A program made the position numbers and the translations under genes. Below, in pieces: positions 24,790 to 34,020 of a stretch of DNA of 64,000 nt. The stretch covers positions 1,674,001 to 1,738,000 of the forward strand of contig NZ_AP023174.1 in NCBI RefSeq assembly GCF_013426895.1, read 5' to 3'. Within the stretch, counting starts at the first letter, position 1. Each line of letters starts with the position of its first letter. This DNA is from Paraburkholderia largidicola. Its GTDB lineage: Bacteria > Pseudomonadota > Gammaproteobacteria > Burkholderiales > Burkholderiaceae. The notes beneath the pieces are model-generated. The model was not told the origin of the DNA, did no database searches, and worked only from the letters and a program-made list of their open reading frames with translations.

Positions 24790-25370
24790 AGGATGTCTCT
24801 TGTCTGTTCGAGCGTAGATGATGTGGTTGGAAGATTCGCGCGTGCGTGCTGGCCGTAACAGCGAGCAGCAGGTGGGCTGGCGCAGTGCGCCCGATGGTAA
24901 CAGCGGCTGCTTTCAGATTCCTGCTGGCGGGCAAACGCGATACGTCACGAATGAAGTATCGGCGTGCAATGCCCGAATGCCGCGAAAAATCAATACGCCG
25001 ATTTATCAATTATTTATTGGTCGATTTAAAATGAGTTGAAATTCAGGGATATTATTGCATTACCTTACCATTATAAGAATGCGAAAGGATAATGCGCGAC
25101 GCAGAGCTTGTGGATTCAACAGAAGACCCATAAAATCCGCAGGCCTGTATTCCGAGAACGGCTAGAATTGGGCACTTGGGGCGCATCCGCGAGAGGGATG
25201 CGCCCCATTTCATATGAAGTTCTGCAGCATCAAAATTACGAATGCCATTACAAGGAAGATTGAGAAAGCGTTTAAGGGGTGGTTTAAACGCAACGACAAA
25301 GTCGCAAAGCCGATTCAATCAGATATTCTCCGCGCCACGATAGCATTCGTTATCGGAATATGGAGAAAAG
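24790..25370. other. intergenic region between gntP and a porin gene
   Basis: 581 bp without a supported gene; clearly AT-richer from about 24980 to 25130. It should hold the gntP promoter and the porin promoter. A perfect 11-bp inverted repeat (GGGGCGCATCC at 25178-25188, GGATGCGCCCC at 25196-25206) followed by ATTTCAT could be a terminator or a regulatory hairpin in a long porin leader. Confidence 0.5.
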
Positions 25371-26510
25371 ATGAAAAAGCTCGTACTCTCGACCCTCTCG
25401 CTCGCTTTGTTTGGCACGGCTGGTGCCGCGCACGCTCAGAATTCCGTCACGCTCTACGGCCTGCTCGATACGGGCCTGACGTACTCCAGCAATTCTGGCG
25501 GCCATAGCAACATCCAGCAGGCCAGCGGCATCCTGAACGGCAACCGTTGGGGCCTGCGTGGTTCGGAAGATCTCGGCAACGGCCTGAAGGCAATCTTCAC
25601 ACTGGAAAGCGGCTTCAATCTGTCGAACGGCAACATGGGCCAGAACAGCCGCCTGTTCGGCCGCCAGGCCTTCGTCGGGCTTGCAAGCAACCAGTACGGC
25701 TCCGTCACGCTCGGCCGCCAGTACGACAATCTCGTCGACAACCTGGGCCCGCTGTCGCTGAACGGCACGCAATACGGCGGCACGCTCGCCTCGCACCCGT
25801 ACGACAACGACAACCTCAACAACTCGTTCCGCGTCAGCAACTCGGTCAAGTATCAGAGCGTCGATTACGCAGGCTTCAAGGTCGGCGCGATGTATGGCTT
25901 CTCGAACGAAGCGGACGGCTTCTCGGACAACCGCGCGTATAGCGTCGGCGCGACGTACACGTTCGGCGGCCTGAAGGTTGCGGCGGCTTACCTGCAACTG
26001 AACGGCGCAGGCACGAGCAATTCGAGCGGCGCCGTGAGCAGCGACGCCACCTTCACGGCTTCGCGTCAACGCACGTACGGCGCGGGCGTCAGCTACGCGT
26101 TCGGCCCGGCTAACGTCGGCTTCGTGTTCACGCAGACGCAACTGGCGAATGCGACGTCGATCGGCGCAACGGCATCGGGCACGTCGAGCGGCTTCACGCT
26201 GAACGGCTCGGGCGCGCACTTCACCAACTTCGAACTGAATGGCCGTTACGCGCTCTCGCCGGCGTGGACGCTGTCGGGTGCCTACACGTACACCGATGCA
26301 AGCCTGCAAGGCGTCGATCCGAAGTACCACCAGATCACGCTGCAAACGGATTACGCACTGTCGAAGCGCACCGATGTGTATGCTGAAGCGGCGTATCAGC
26401 ATGTCGGCAGCACGGGCAACTCGGGTGTTACCGCGCATATCGTCGGCGTGAGCGCTTCGTCGACGGATTCGCAAGTGGTCGGCACCGTCGGTATCCGTCA
26501 CCGCTTCTAA
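25371..26510 (+). CDS. Gram-negative trimeric porin (OmpC-like)
   Basis: Outer-membrane general porin (379 aa). The signal peptide ends in 'GAAHAQ', followed by 'NSVTLYGLLDTGLTY', the standard opening of burkholderial porins. A loop-3 region and 'RHRF' at the C-terminus, ending in Phe for BAM recognition, complete the barrel. ATG 25371 follows a GGAGAAAAG site. Monocistronic. Forms a diffusion pore for small hydrophilic solutes; specificity cannot be read from sequence. Confidence 0.92.
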   Translation: MKKLVLSTLSLALFGTAGAAHAQNSVTLYGLLDTGLTYSSNSGGHSNIQQASGILNGNRWGLRGSEDLGNGLKAIFTLESGFNLSNGNMGQNSRLFGRQAFVGLASNQYGSVTLGRQYDNLVDNLGPLSLNGTQYGGTLASHPYDNDNLNNSFRVSNSVKYQSVDYAGFKVGAMYGFSNEADGFSDNRAYSVGATYTFGGLKVAAAYLQLNGAGTSNSSGAVSSDATFTASRQRTYGAGVSYAFGPANVGFVFTQTQLANATSIGATASGTSSGFTLNGSGAHFTNFELNGRYALSPAWTLSGAYTYTDASLQGVDPKYHQITLQTDYALSKRTDVYAEAAYQHVGSTGNSGVTAHIVGVSASSTDSQVVGTVGIRHRF

Positions 26511-26710
26511 GCCGTGAGTCACGCATCTCATTCATCGCGGGATTTGCGGGGCGTGCTCTAACCGGGTGCGTGCCGCGTCTGCTGCGAGAGTTTGACTGAC
26601 GCGCGTCCCGTTCCGGCGGGGCGCGCGTTTGCGCTTTTACGAGCGGATCTGTGTACGCATCTGTCGCACAGCTATAATCGCGCTCGACTGTCGCAAAGGA
26701 AGCTTCACTC

Positions 26711-27166
26711 GTGAAAAAAATCCATGTCGTTGCGTTGGCCGCACTCGTGCTCGCAGGTTGCTCGTCTGCCGAAAAGGAGGCGCGCCAGGCCCAGGAATAC
26801 GAGCACAACGAAACCAGCCTTGCCGCTGCACAGCGCAATGCGGCCGTCGATTGCAACGGCGCGCAGTGCGACGCCGCGTGGGTAGCGACGAAGCGCTATG
26901 TCGAGCAGCATTCCGATACCTCCGTCACGCGCGCGGACGCCGTGGCGATCGAAACCGATGTGCCTTACAGCTCAGGGAAGGTGTCGTTCTCGGCGACGCG
27001 TGTCGCGCACCCCGGTGGCGCGACGCTCACGCTGTTCGCGCAGTGTCGCGGCATGTATGGGCCGGACAACGCGAAGGGCTCGGACTATGACGACTGCGCA
27101 AGCAAGATCCTGAAAACGCAGAATGGGTATGTCGCGTTTGTCAGGAAGCAGGTGTCGGGGCAATAA
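26711..27166 (+). CDS. putative lipoprotein
   Basis: A 151-aa protein with a clear lipoprotein signal: basic start MKKIH, hydrophobic core and lipobox LAGC (Cys at about 17). The mature part is charged and contains four further Cys residues ('CNGAQC', 'FAQCRG', 'DDCASK') that could form disulphides in the periplasm. I do not recognise the family. Monocistronic, convergent with flhC. Confidence 0.75.
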   Translation: MKKIHVVALAALVLAGCSSAEKEARQAQEYEHNETSLAAAQRNAAVDCNGAQCDAAWVATKRYVEQHSDTSVTRADAVAIETDVPYSSGKVSFSATRVAHPGGATLTLFAQCRGMYGPDNAKGSDYDDCASKILKTQNGYVAFVRKQVSGQ

Positions 27167-27245
27167 GTCGCGCTGATTCGGCGGCGGCGCGCAGGGCGGT
27201 TGCGGCATGTCGTCGAGTGCGGCAGGGCAGCAGCGTTGCGCGGCA

Positions 27246-27890
27246 TCAGGCGGCCAACACGGCTTCCTCGAAGACGCCGGGCGCGACGCTCTCGCCCAGC
27301 TTACCCAACTCTACTTCGACGGCATCGTGGAGCACTTCGACGAGTTGCCGTTGCGCATCGCGCTTCGCGGCAGCCGCTTTCTTCGTCTTGCCGGCGCGCG
27401 ACGGCGGCTGGCACGCGTCGCACACGACGTTGTGCTGCAGGTCATGCTTGTGACCAATAAACTTGCCGCTGCAACGGCTACAGGGCGTCAGTTGCAGGAG
27501 GTCGGCATCGAAGAAGCGCACCAGCGTCCAGGCACGCGTCAGGTCGAGCACCGATTCGCTCTGGCTGTGATGGCAATGTTCCAGATAGAGGCGGTAGCCT
27601 TTGGTCAGCGCATCCAGATGCGAGCAGCGCGCTTCGTCTCTCAGGAAACGGTACGTGTTGTAGAAGAGTGAAGCGTGGATGTTTGCAAGCCACGTCGTAT
27701 ACCAGTCGGCGGAGAACGGCAGCATGCCCTTGGGCGGCGACACGCCCTTGACCTCGCGATACAGACGGATCAAGCGGTCGCGCGAGAGCGTCAGTTCGGT
27801 TTCGAGCACTTGCATCCGCGCGCCCAGTTCGATCAGTGCGATCGCGCGGAACACTTCCTGTGCGTCTTCGGCGAGGCTTTTCTTCGACAT
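27246..27890 (-). CDS. flhC: flagellar transcriptional activator FlhC
   Basis: FlhC subunit (214 aa) of the FlhD4C2 master activator of flagellar genes. Visible are 'LIELGARMQVLETELTLSRDRLIRLYREVKG' (in parts: LGARMQVLE, LSRDRLIRLYRE) and a zinc site C-x2-C...C-x2-C ('CSRCSGKF' and 'VVCDAC'). The alanine- and lysine-rich tail is longer than in enterics but common in Burkholderia. ATG 27890 was chosen by homology; the frame extends upstream without conservation. Follows flhD by 14 nt. No motAB or che genes follow, unlike the usual main flagellar locus. Confidence 0.92.
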   Translation of the reverse strand: MSKKSLAEDAQEVFRAIALIELGARMQVLETELTLSRDRLIRLYREVKGVSPPKGMLPFSADWYTTWLANIHASLFYNTYRFLRDEARCSHLDALTKGYRLYLEHCHHSQSESVLDLTRAWTLVRFFDADLLQLTPCSRCSGKFIGHKHDLQHNVVCDACQPPSRAGKTKKAAAAKRDAQRQLVEVLHDAVEVELGKLGESVAPGVFEEAVLAA

Positions 27891-27904
27891 GGCAACGCCT
27901 GGGT

Positions 27905-28225
27905 TTAACCGGACTGGGTTGCGGGCTGACCCGCTAGCAAGATGGCGGCGTGCGTGGCGGTCACTTCCGCGTGCTTCGAGGTATGCGTCAATGCCGACAG
28001 CAGCGCGTGATCGTTGAAGCGGAACGAGCAAAGAAGCTGCTCTGAACTGGCCAGCTTGACGATTTGCGCGAGTGACAGACCGGCGAGAATGTCGGCCACT
28101 TGCGACGACAGGCCCAGACGGAACATGCCGACTGCCCTGTCCTCTCGGAGGATGCGCTGCGCAAGCATGATGTACGACAGATTGATTTCGCGGATCTGTT
28201 CGATCACTTCGCTGCTACGGTCCAT
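27905..28225 (-). CDS. flhD: flagellar transcriptional activator FlhD
   Basis: FlhD subunit (106 aa) with the family core 'EIREINLSYIMLAQRILREDRAVGMFRLGLS' (here 'QIREINLSYIMLAQ' and 'REDRAVGMFRLG') and a conserved C-terminal half. It pairs with FlhC to recruit sigma70 RNA polymerase to class II flagellar promoters. First gene of the two-gene unit; its upstream region (to about 28500) is AT-rich, as expected for a heavily regulated promoter. Confidence 0.9.
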   Translation of the reverse strand: MDRSSEVIEQIREINLSYIMLAQRILREDRAVGMFRLGLSSQVADILAGLSLAQIVKLASSEQLLCSFRFNDHALLSALTHTSKHAEVTATHAAILLAGQPATQSG

Positions 28226-28761
28226 TTTCTACTCCCCATTCCCCGAATGCTTTCTGGCTTTTTGCCGGAATGCGAAATTCATTCTGCGGGTTGCCGCGTT
28301 GAACCACACACGCGCGGCGAATGGAAATAATTGTATGAAGTGACTTTCTGACAGGCCATTTGTTTTTTACAAAGGCTTTATGGATCTAATTTTAAATAAG
28401 AAACGCCAACTGATTTATATGGTTTTTCGATGCGTTGTGAATCGGATTTATCTGGTCTGAATGCGATCGCAGGCATTTGACTATGATTTCACAAAAGTAC
28501 TGTCATCCTCGAGCACGCGGATTGCTACGCGGTTCTTTAACGGGAGGCGACTGGGAGGCCGTCTGGCGAGATTTCTGCTGCCAGGTAGTTGATGGCGAAG
28601 TTAATCGCGATCTGCGCGTGAATGTCAGGTGGCAGGATATGCCACCTGACACGGTCGCCTCGAATCTCGGGCTTGCGGCTCTCGATATTTGCGGTCTGTT
28701 CAGCCGAGGACGTTTGATATCTCTTGCGCGGCGCAGGGGAAAGCCGGCGACCGCGTCGAGG
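28226..28761. other. long AT-rich upstream region of flhD
   Basis: No supported gene. 28300-28480 is strikingly AT-rich against the surrounding sequence and probably carries the flhD promoter and nucleoid-protein sites. From 28762 down to about 28540 the minus strand stays open in the frame after the sugar porter stop, ending '...AAEISPDGLPVASR' before a stop, but has no start codon. It may be a gene remnant. The plus-strand frame 28477-28992 mostly shadows the porter gene. Confidence 0.5.
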
Positions 28762-30159
28762 TCACTTGTCAGCCTTGCCCAGATCACGCAGACGCTTGCC
28801 GGCCATCAGGTCGTTACCCAGCTTCTCGAGCGAGACACCGCGAGTCTCGGGTACATAAAAGAACACCACGACCGCGAAGATCACATTGAGGATGGCATAC
28901 AGCACGAAGGTGTTCGCTTCGCCAACCGTCGACAACAGGCTGAGGAACGTGGCCGCGACGGCCATGTTGGCCACCCAGTTGACCAGGGTTGAGACAGCGA
29001 TGCCGAAGTCCCGTCCCTGCTGGGGTTGAATCTCCGAGCAGAGAATCCACACAAGAGGACCCGCCGACATGGCGAAGCCTGCGATGAAGAGCAGCAGCGC
29101 CGCGACAGCCAGAATCTGCGCCGTGAGACCTGCCACGCCGGCATGCAGCAGAAACCCGAGAGAGCACATTCCGAATGCCATGACCGCGCATCCCGCGTAG
29201 AGAATCGGCTTGCGGCCCCAACGATCGACGAAGGCGATTGCGCCAAACGTTGCCACGACGTTGACAAGGCCGACGATGACGGTAGCCCACAATTGCTGCT
29301 CATGGGTGCCGAAGCCGGCCAGCGCGAAAATGCGCGGCGCGTAGTACATCACGACGTTGATGCCCGTGAGCTGCAGCACGATGCCGAGCAGCACCGAACG
29401 GCGAAAGTTCGGGTTCTTGCGCAGCAGGCTCCATCCCCGCTGGGGTCGCGTGTTGTCCTCGGTGACCTGTTCGAGTTCGGCTTGAACGTCAGCCGGATTG
29501 CAGTGGAGACGCTCGAGGACGGTGCGAGCTTCCGCTGCGCGGTTGCGCTGAAGCAGCCAGCGCGGACTGTCGGGGAGGGCGAGGACGCCCGCCAGGAAGA
29601 TCGCGGCGGGGATCGCGATAACGCCCAGCATCCAGCGCCAGTCGGCCACGTAGGAAAGCCCGATGTTCGACAGGAAGGCCGCGAGAATCCCCACTGTAAT
29701 CATCAGTTGATAAGTGGAGATCATGGCCCCGCGCACCTGTCTCGGCGCCACCTCCGAAAGATAGAGCGGCGCCGTGAAGGACGCCATGCCGACGGCGAGG
29801 CCCAGCAGCAGGCGCGCGCCGATCAGATCGGCGGGACTGCCCGCGAACCCCGACCATAGCGAGCCCACGATGAACAGTACCGCCGCCAGCGCAAGCGCGT
29901 AGCGGCGTCCGAGGCGCCACGACAGCCAGCCCGCGCTCAGTGCGCCGATTGCCGCGCCGACCATCATCGAACTGACGATCCATTCCTGCGAGCGGTCATT
30001 CAGAACGAAATGCTTCGCGATAAAGGGCAGGGCGCCTGAAATCACGCCGATGTCGAGACCGAACAGCAGGCCGGCGAGCGCTGCCATGAGGCAAACGAAG
30101 AGGCCATAGCGTCTGGATCTCGAACGGGTGGGGGCGATGCTGTCAGCGAGCGTGCTCAT
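28762..30159 (-). CDS. sugar porter family MFS transporter (GalP/AraE-like)
   Basis: Proton-coupled sugar importer, 465 aa, almost the length of E. coli GalP. Signatures: 'GLLFGLDIGVISGALPFI' in helix 1, 'RLGRRYAL' (motif A), 'PLYLSEVAPRQVRGAM' after helix 4, 'PDSPRWLL' in the central loop and 'PETRGVSLEKL' at the C-terminal end. ATG 30159 follows CAGGAGACACATCAA; the upstream in-frame ATG at 30234 lacks such a site. Galactose, arabinose or xylose are plausible substrates; none can be proved. Divergent from the DUF3563 gene. Confidence 0.9.
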   Translation of the reverse strand: MSTLADSIAPTRSRSRRYGLFVCLMAALAGLLFGLDIGVISGALPFIAKHFVLNDRSQEWIVSSMMVGAAIGALSAGWLSWRLGRRYALALAAVLFIVGSLWSGFAGSPADLIGARLLLGLAVGMASFTAPLYLSEVAPRQVRGAMISTYQLMITVGILAAFLSNIGLSYVADWRWMLGVIAIPAAIFLAGVLALPDSPRWLLQRNRAAEARTVLERLHCNPADVQAELEQVTEDNTRPQRGWSLLRKNPNFRRSVLLGIVLQLTGINVVMYYAPRIFALAGFGTHEQQLWATVIVGLVNVVATFGAIAFVDRWGRKPILYAGCAVMAFGMCSLGFLLHAGVAGLTAQILAVAALLLFIAGFAMSAGPLVWILCSEIQPQQGRDFGIAVSTLVNWVANMAVAATFLSLLSTVGEANTFVLYAILNVIFAVVVFFYVPETRGVSLEKLGNDLMAGKRLRDLGKADK

Positions 30160-30440
30160 TTGATGTGTCTCCTGGGGGCTTCTCATATCAGTCATGGTCG
30201 GGCGCTTTGGCATCAATCGCCCATCTGTGTCCATGATCGAATATGAGAATTAGCGCTGGATGAGGGCACGCAATCCTTTCCGTCCCGCGCAATGCTCATT
30301 CGAAGCTAATTCACGGGCCTTAATCTGCTTCACATCAGCGGTGCATGTGAAGCGGGTTCACCAAACCTGTTTCATGTGCGCTGTGTCGGGTGGTGACGCA
30401 ACACTGCGAGCGCCGCCCTTTACACGACAAGGAGCACATC

Positions 30441-30644
30441 ATGTTTGCACGCCTTTCCCACCTCCTCGGAAAAATGGTGTCCGGCCACGACGTTTCTTCG
30501 CACGGCGACTATCTCGCGTCGTCGAGCGATCTGGCTGATCTCGAACGCCGCATGCGGCAGGTCGACGAGGAAGAGCACGCGTACCGCATGCCGTTTTGCG
30601 GATCGGTATCTCGCGATCAGAATTCGTTTGTCTCGAAGCATTGA
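30441..30644 (+). CDS. DUF3563 family small protein
   Basis: A 67-aa protein with the DUF3563 core 'YLASSSDLADLERRMRQVD', a family common in Burkholderiales and of unknown function. A good AAGGAG site precedes the ATG at 30441. An amphipathic start (MFARLSHLLGKMV) precedes the conserved helix. Monocistronic, in the gap between two transporter genes. Confidence 0.82.
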   Translation: MFARLSHLLGKMVSGHDVSSHGDYLASSSDLADLERRMRQVDEEEHAYRMPFCGSVSRDQNSFVSKH

Positions 30645-30730
30645 GTCGTTTGCAGTATCGCGGCTCGTCCGGCAGACAGGCGGATCGAATCGTCACTGCG
30701 AGTCAATCGCTATGGCGAACCCGCTGCGCG

Positions 30731-31981
30731 TCAGGCAATGGTGTTTGCACATGTTTGCCTGACGCTTTCGCGTGGCACGAGAAGGCGCGTCGAGAGCCAG
30801 CAACCGATGCCCATCAACGCAATGACGTATGCCATTGGGCGCGGCGTGCCGTCCGCGAAGAAACCGATCAGCGCCGAGCCCGCAATACCGGCGCCATACT
30901 GTATCGAGCCGATCAGTGCGGAGACGGCGCCTGCGCGCTCGGGGCAAGCGCCAAGCGCACCCGTGATTGCATTGGCGTTGATGAAACCGTTGGTCGAGAC
31001 GAAAAGGAACAGCGGCAGCACGAGGCCGGTCAAGCCGCCCCATCCCGATCCCGCATCGAACGCGAGGAGGGCACCCATGAGCCCCGCTACGATTGCGCCA
31101 AAACGCATCAGACGATCGCCGCCGAAACGCAGGACAAGCCGGGCGTTGACCTGGTTGGTGATCATGATGCCGACGATTCCCGCAGCGAACAGCACGCCGT
31201 AGTGCTGCGGCGACACGTGGTGATAGGTGATGTACGCGAACGGCGTACCCGCAACGTACGCAAAGATGCCGCCGTAGAAAAATCCTACGCTGACGGAATA
31301 TCCGAGCACGCTTCGATTGCGCAACAGGCTGGCATAACCGGCAAGTGAGTTCCCGAGTGGTGCGCGAATGCGGCGCTCCCGGGGCAAGGTCTCAGGGAGG
31401 CAATAAAGCCCTGCGAGCGTTGCGATGCCGACGACGACGAGTACCCAGAAGATCGCCCGCCATGACGCAACGTGGAGAATCAGGCTACCGACGCTCGGTC
31501 CTATCAACGGCGCAATGGCCATGACGGTCATCAGCGTCGACATCATTTGCGCGGCGCGTGCGCCGCTGTACAGATCGCGCACCATGGCGCGGGAAATGAC
31601 CACGCTTGCGCATGCGCCGACTGCTTGCAGCACGCGCCAGCCAATGAGGGTGTGTGCGTCCTGCGATATCGCGCAGCCAGCGGAGCCGAAGATAAAAAGA
31701 ACAAGGCCGATTGCCACCGGTAACCGGCGGCCGTGACGATCGCTGACCGGTCCCCACAACAACTGGCCCAGGCTGAAGCCAATCAGATATCCCGAGATCG
31801 TCAGTTGCAGTGTGCCGGGGTCGGCGTGGAGCGCATCGGCCATGGCGGGTAATGCGGGAAGGTAGAGATCCGTCGAGATCGACGCGAAAGCCATCAACGT
31901 GCTGAGGATCAGCAGCGTCCGCACGCGATGATGTTGAGCATCATGCTTCGCGGCGGCGGTCGATTGATGGTCTGTTGGCAT
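30731..31981 (-). CDS. Bcr/CflA family multidrug efflux MFS transporter
   Basis: Inner-membrane DHA1 drug exporter (416 aa). The Bcr/CflA signature 'STDLYLPALPAMADAL' in helix 1, 'GPVSDRHGRRLPVAIG' (motif A) and 'GWRVLQAVGACASVVISRAMVRDLY' (motif C region) are clear. Bcr-type pumps export bicyclomycin, sulphonamides or Cys; the substrate here is unknown. Single gene. Confidence 0.88.
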   Translation of the reverse strand: MPTDHQSTAAAKHDAQHHRVRTLLILSTLMAFASISTDLYLPALPAMADALHADPGTLQLTISGYLIGFSLGQLLWGPVSDRHGRRLPVAIGLVLFIFGSAGCAISQDAHTLIGWRVLQAVGACASVVISRAMVRDLYSGARAAQMMSTLMTVMAIAPLIGPSVGSLILHVASWRAIFWVLVVVGIATLAGLYCLPETLPRERRIRAPLGNSLAGYASLLRNRSVLGYSVSVGFFYGGIFAYVAGTPFAYITYHHVSPQHYGVLFAAGIVGIMITNQVNARLVLRFGGDRLMRFGAIVAGLMGALLAFDAGSGWGGLTGLVLPLFLFVSTNGFINANAITGALGACPERAGAVSALIGSIQYGAGIAGSALIGFFADGTPRPMAYVIALMGIGCWLSTRLLVPRESVRQTCANTIA

Positions 31982-32123
31982 GAGCGGATGTGGTGGCGGT
32001 ACCTGGCAATAGTATGGGCTACATCAGAAGCGTGAGGTGCTGATCGCGGCCGTAGTCAGTAAGCGGCGCGACGCTACAGGCATAATCGGGTGCCTCGGAA
32101 AGTGCTTCTGACGGGGTCCATAT

Positions 32124-33128
32124 CTAGAGCGCCCGGCGACCTTCGACCGGGTACCCCGGGTCGGTGTAACCCGGCGTCGATGCATGTCCAGGTGGCACCA
32201 GGCTATCGACGAATTTTTCGTCGTCGGGTCCGAGTTGCAGGTTCAGCGCTTCGATATAGCTATCCCAATGCGCTTCCGTACGCGGACCCCCAATCGCCGC
32301 ACTGACGAGCCGATTCTTGAGTACCCACGCCAGCGCGAACGCGATCGACGTCGTGCCGCGCCCGGCGGCGTGCGCCGCTACCTTTTGCGCAATCGCCAGC
32401 GACTCCGGCCGCCATTCCGTCTGCTGGATGCGCTTGTCGCCGCGGCCCGCCCGTGTGTCCGAGGGCGGGGGAGCATCCACTGCATACTTGCCCGTCAGCA
32501 CGCCACGGGCAAGTGGGCTATAGGAGACGATGCCCACGCCGTAGTGCGCGGCCGCCGGCAACTGTTCAACCTCGGCAGTACGGTCCACCATGTTGTACAG
32601 CGGCTGGCTCGCAACCGGCCGGTCGATGCCGAGCTGATCGGCGAGCCGCACGATCTCGGCGATGCGCCAGCCCCGGAAGTTCGACACGCCGAAATAGCGC
32701 ACCTTGCCCTGACGGATCAGATCGCCAATCGCACGCACGCCTTCTTCGAGCGGTGCATCGAGCAACGCGCGATGAAAGTACAGGACGTCGATGTAGTCGG
32801 TGCCCAGGCGCCTGAGGCTCGCCTCGACCGATTGCATGATCCACTTGCGCGACTGTCCCTGTTCGTTCGGACCTTGCGTGGTCGGATAGCCGAACTTCGT
32901 CGCAACCACCCAGCTATCGCGACGCTCGGCGATCGCGCGGCCGACGATTTCTTCCGAGCGGCCGGCGTGATAGACGTCAGCCGTGTCGATGAAGTTGATG
33001 CCCTGATCGAAAGCCTTGTCGATGATGCGTTTCGAAGTGGCTTCGTCGGTTTCGCCGCCGAACATCATCGCGCCCAGGCACAAGGGCGAAACCTTGAGGG
33101 CGCTGCGGCCCAGATATCCGTATTCCAT
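32124..33128 (-). CDS. aldo/keto reductase
   Basis: NADPH-dependent (beta/alpha)8 oxidoreductase (334 aa). The catalytic tetrad region is visible: 'FIDTADVYHAGRSEE' (Asp, Tyr), 'VVATKFGYP' (Lys) and 'YIDVLYFHRAL' (His). The cofactor phosphate region lies near 'GPRTEAHWDSYIEAL'. ATG 33128 follows AGAAGGAAC at good spacing. It is 16 bp downstream of the SDR gene and probably shares its transcript. Confidence 0.87.
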   Translation of the reverse strand: MEYGYLGRSALKVSPLCLGAMMFGGETDEATSKRIIDKAFDQGINFIDTADVYHAGRSEEIVGRAIAERRDSWVVATKFGYPTTQGPNEQGQSRKWIMQSVEASLRRLGTDYIDVLYFHRALLDAPLEEGVRAIGDLIRQGKVRYFGVSNFRGWRIAEIVRLADQLGIDRPVASQPLYNMVDRTAEVEQLPAAAHYGVGIVSYSPLARGVLTGKYAVDAPPPSDTRAGRGDKRIQQTEWRPESLAIAQKVAAHAAGRGTTSIAFALAWVLKNRLVSAAIGGPRTEAHWDSYIEALNLQLGPDDEKFVDSLVPPGHASTPGYTDPGYPVEGRRAL

Positions 33129-33144
33129 GTCGTGTTCCTTCTGA

Positions 33145-33906
33145 TTAACGAGCGGTGTAGCCGCCATCGACGGCGAGCGCGTGACCGATTACGAAACTCG
33201 CGCCTGGGCTGCACAACCAGAGCACGGCCGCGGCGATCTCATCGGACCGTCCGAGCCGGCCGATGGGCTGCTCCTTCATGAGCGCTTTCATCGCCTCGGG
33301 CTCGCGCGCCAGCATCTCCGCGACCATCGGCGTTTCAATGATGCCGGGGCACACGGCGTTGATGCGGACGCCTCTCGCTGCGTATTCGAGCGCGGCGCTT
33401 TTCGTGAGTCCGATGACGCCATGCTTCGACGCGTGATACACGCCACGTCCCGCAATACCCACGAGCCCGCCGAGCGACGAGCAGTTGACGATCGCGCCGT
33501 TTCGCTGTTCGCGCATCTGCAGCAGTTCGTATTTCATGCAATTCCACACGCCACGCAGGTTCACGCCGTTCACGCGTTCGAACTCGTCGCCGCTGGCGTC
33601 GGCCGTTTCGGCGACAGGACTGTTGATGCCTGCGTTGTTGTACGCCGCATCGAGATGTCCGTAGGTCGCGACAGTCAGATCGACCATCGCTTTGACTTGC
33701 GCCTCGTCGGCAACGTCGCAGCGTACGGCAAGCGCCTGATGACCTGAAGCGACAAGCCTGGCGGCGGCTGCTTTAACCGCGCCTTCGTCGACATCCGCGA
33801 GTACCACGGAAGCGCCTTCGGCGGCAAATGCCTGTGCTGCGGCAAGCCCCAGTCCTGAACCCGCGCCCGTCACCAGCGCGACCTTGCCTTGAAACATGCC
33901 GTTCAT
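33145..33906 (-). CDS. short-chain dehydrogenase/reductase (SDR)
   Basis: Classical SDR of 253 aa: cofactor motif TGAGSGLG, 'NNAGI', catalytic Ser ('IVNCSSLGG'), Tyr-x-x-x-Lys ('YHASKHG') and 'PGIIETPM'. Asp after the second beta strand ('VVLADVDEG') suggests NAD(H) preference. First gene of an SDR-AKR pair and downstream of a LysR gene on the same strand. A TTTAGCGTCTA motif lies about 42 bp before its start and is repeated in the LysR promoter region. Substrate unknown. Confidence 0.88.
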   Translation of the reverse strand: MNGMFQGKVALVTGAGSGLGLAAAQAFAAEGASVVLADVDEGAVKAAAARLVASGHQALAVRCDVADEAQVKAMVDLTVATYGHLDAAYNNAGINSPVAETADASGDEFERVNGVNLRGVWNCMKYELLQMREQRNGAIVNCSSLGGLVGIAGRGVYHASKHGVIGLTKSAALEYAARGVRINAVCPGIIETPMVAEMLAREPEAMKALMKEQPIGRLGRSDEIAAAVLWLCSPGASFVIGHALAVDGGYTAR

Positions 33907-33947
33907 GTCCGTCTCACCTGAATGCTGACCAGGTGAAATGATAGGAA

Positions 33948-33958
33948 TTTAGCGTCTA
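33948..33958. promoter_or_regulatory. candidate LysR box upstream of the SDR gene
   Basis: TTTAGCGTCTA, containing the symmetric TAG-N3-CTA. The identical 11-mer occurs at 34946-34956 in front of the LysR gene. A shared site for the LysR protein encoded at 34021-34914 is inferred. Confidence 0.45.
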
Positions 33959-34020
33959 TCGATAAAGACCTTAAAACTGCAAGCTCTTATGTCTCTCGTT
34001 CATGAATCAAACGACCGTGT

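Noticed and set aside
28477..28992. Plus-strand 171-codon frame
   Set aside because: Its second half is the antisense of the sugar porter gene, and the first half has no recognisable family or ribosome binding site.
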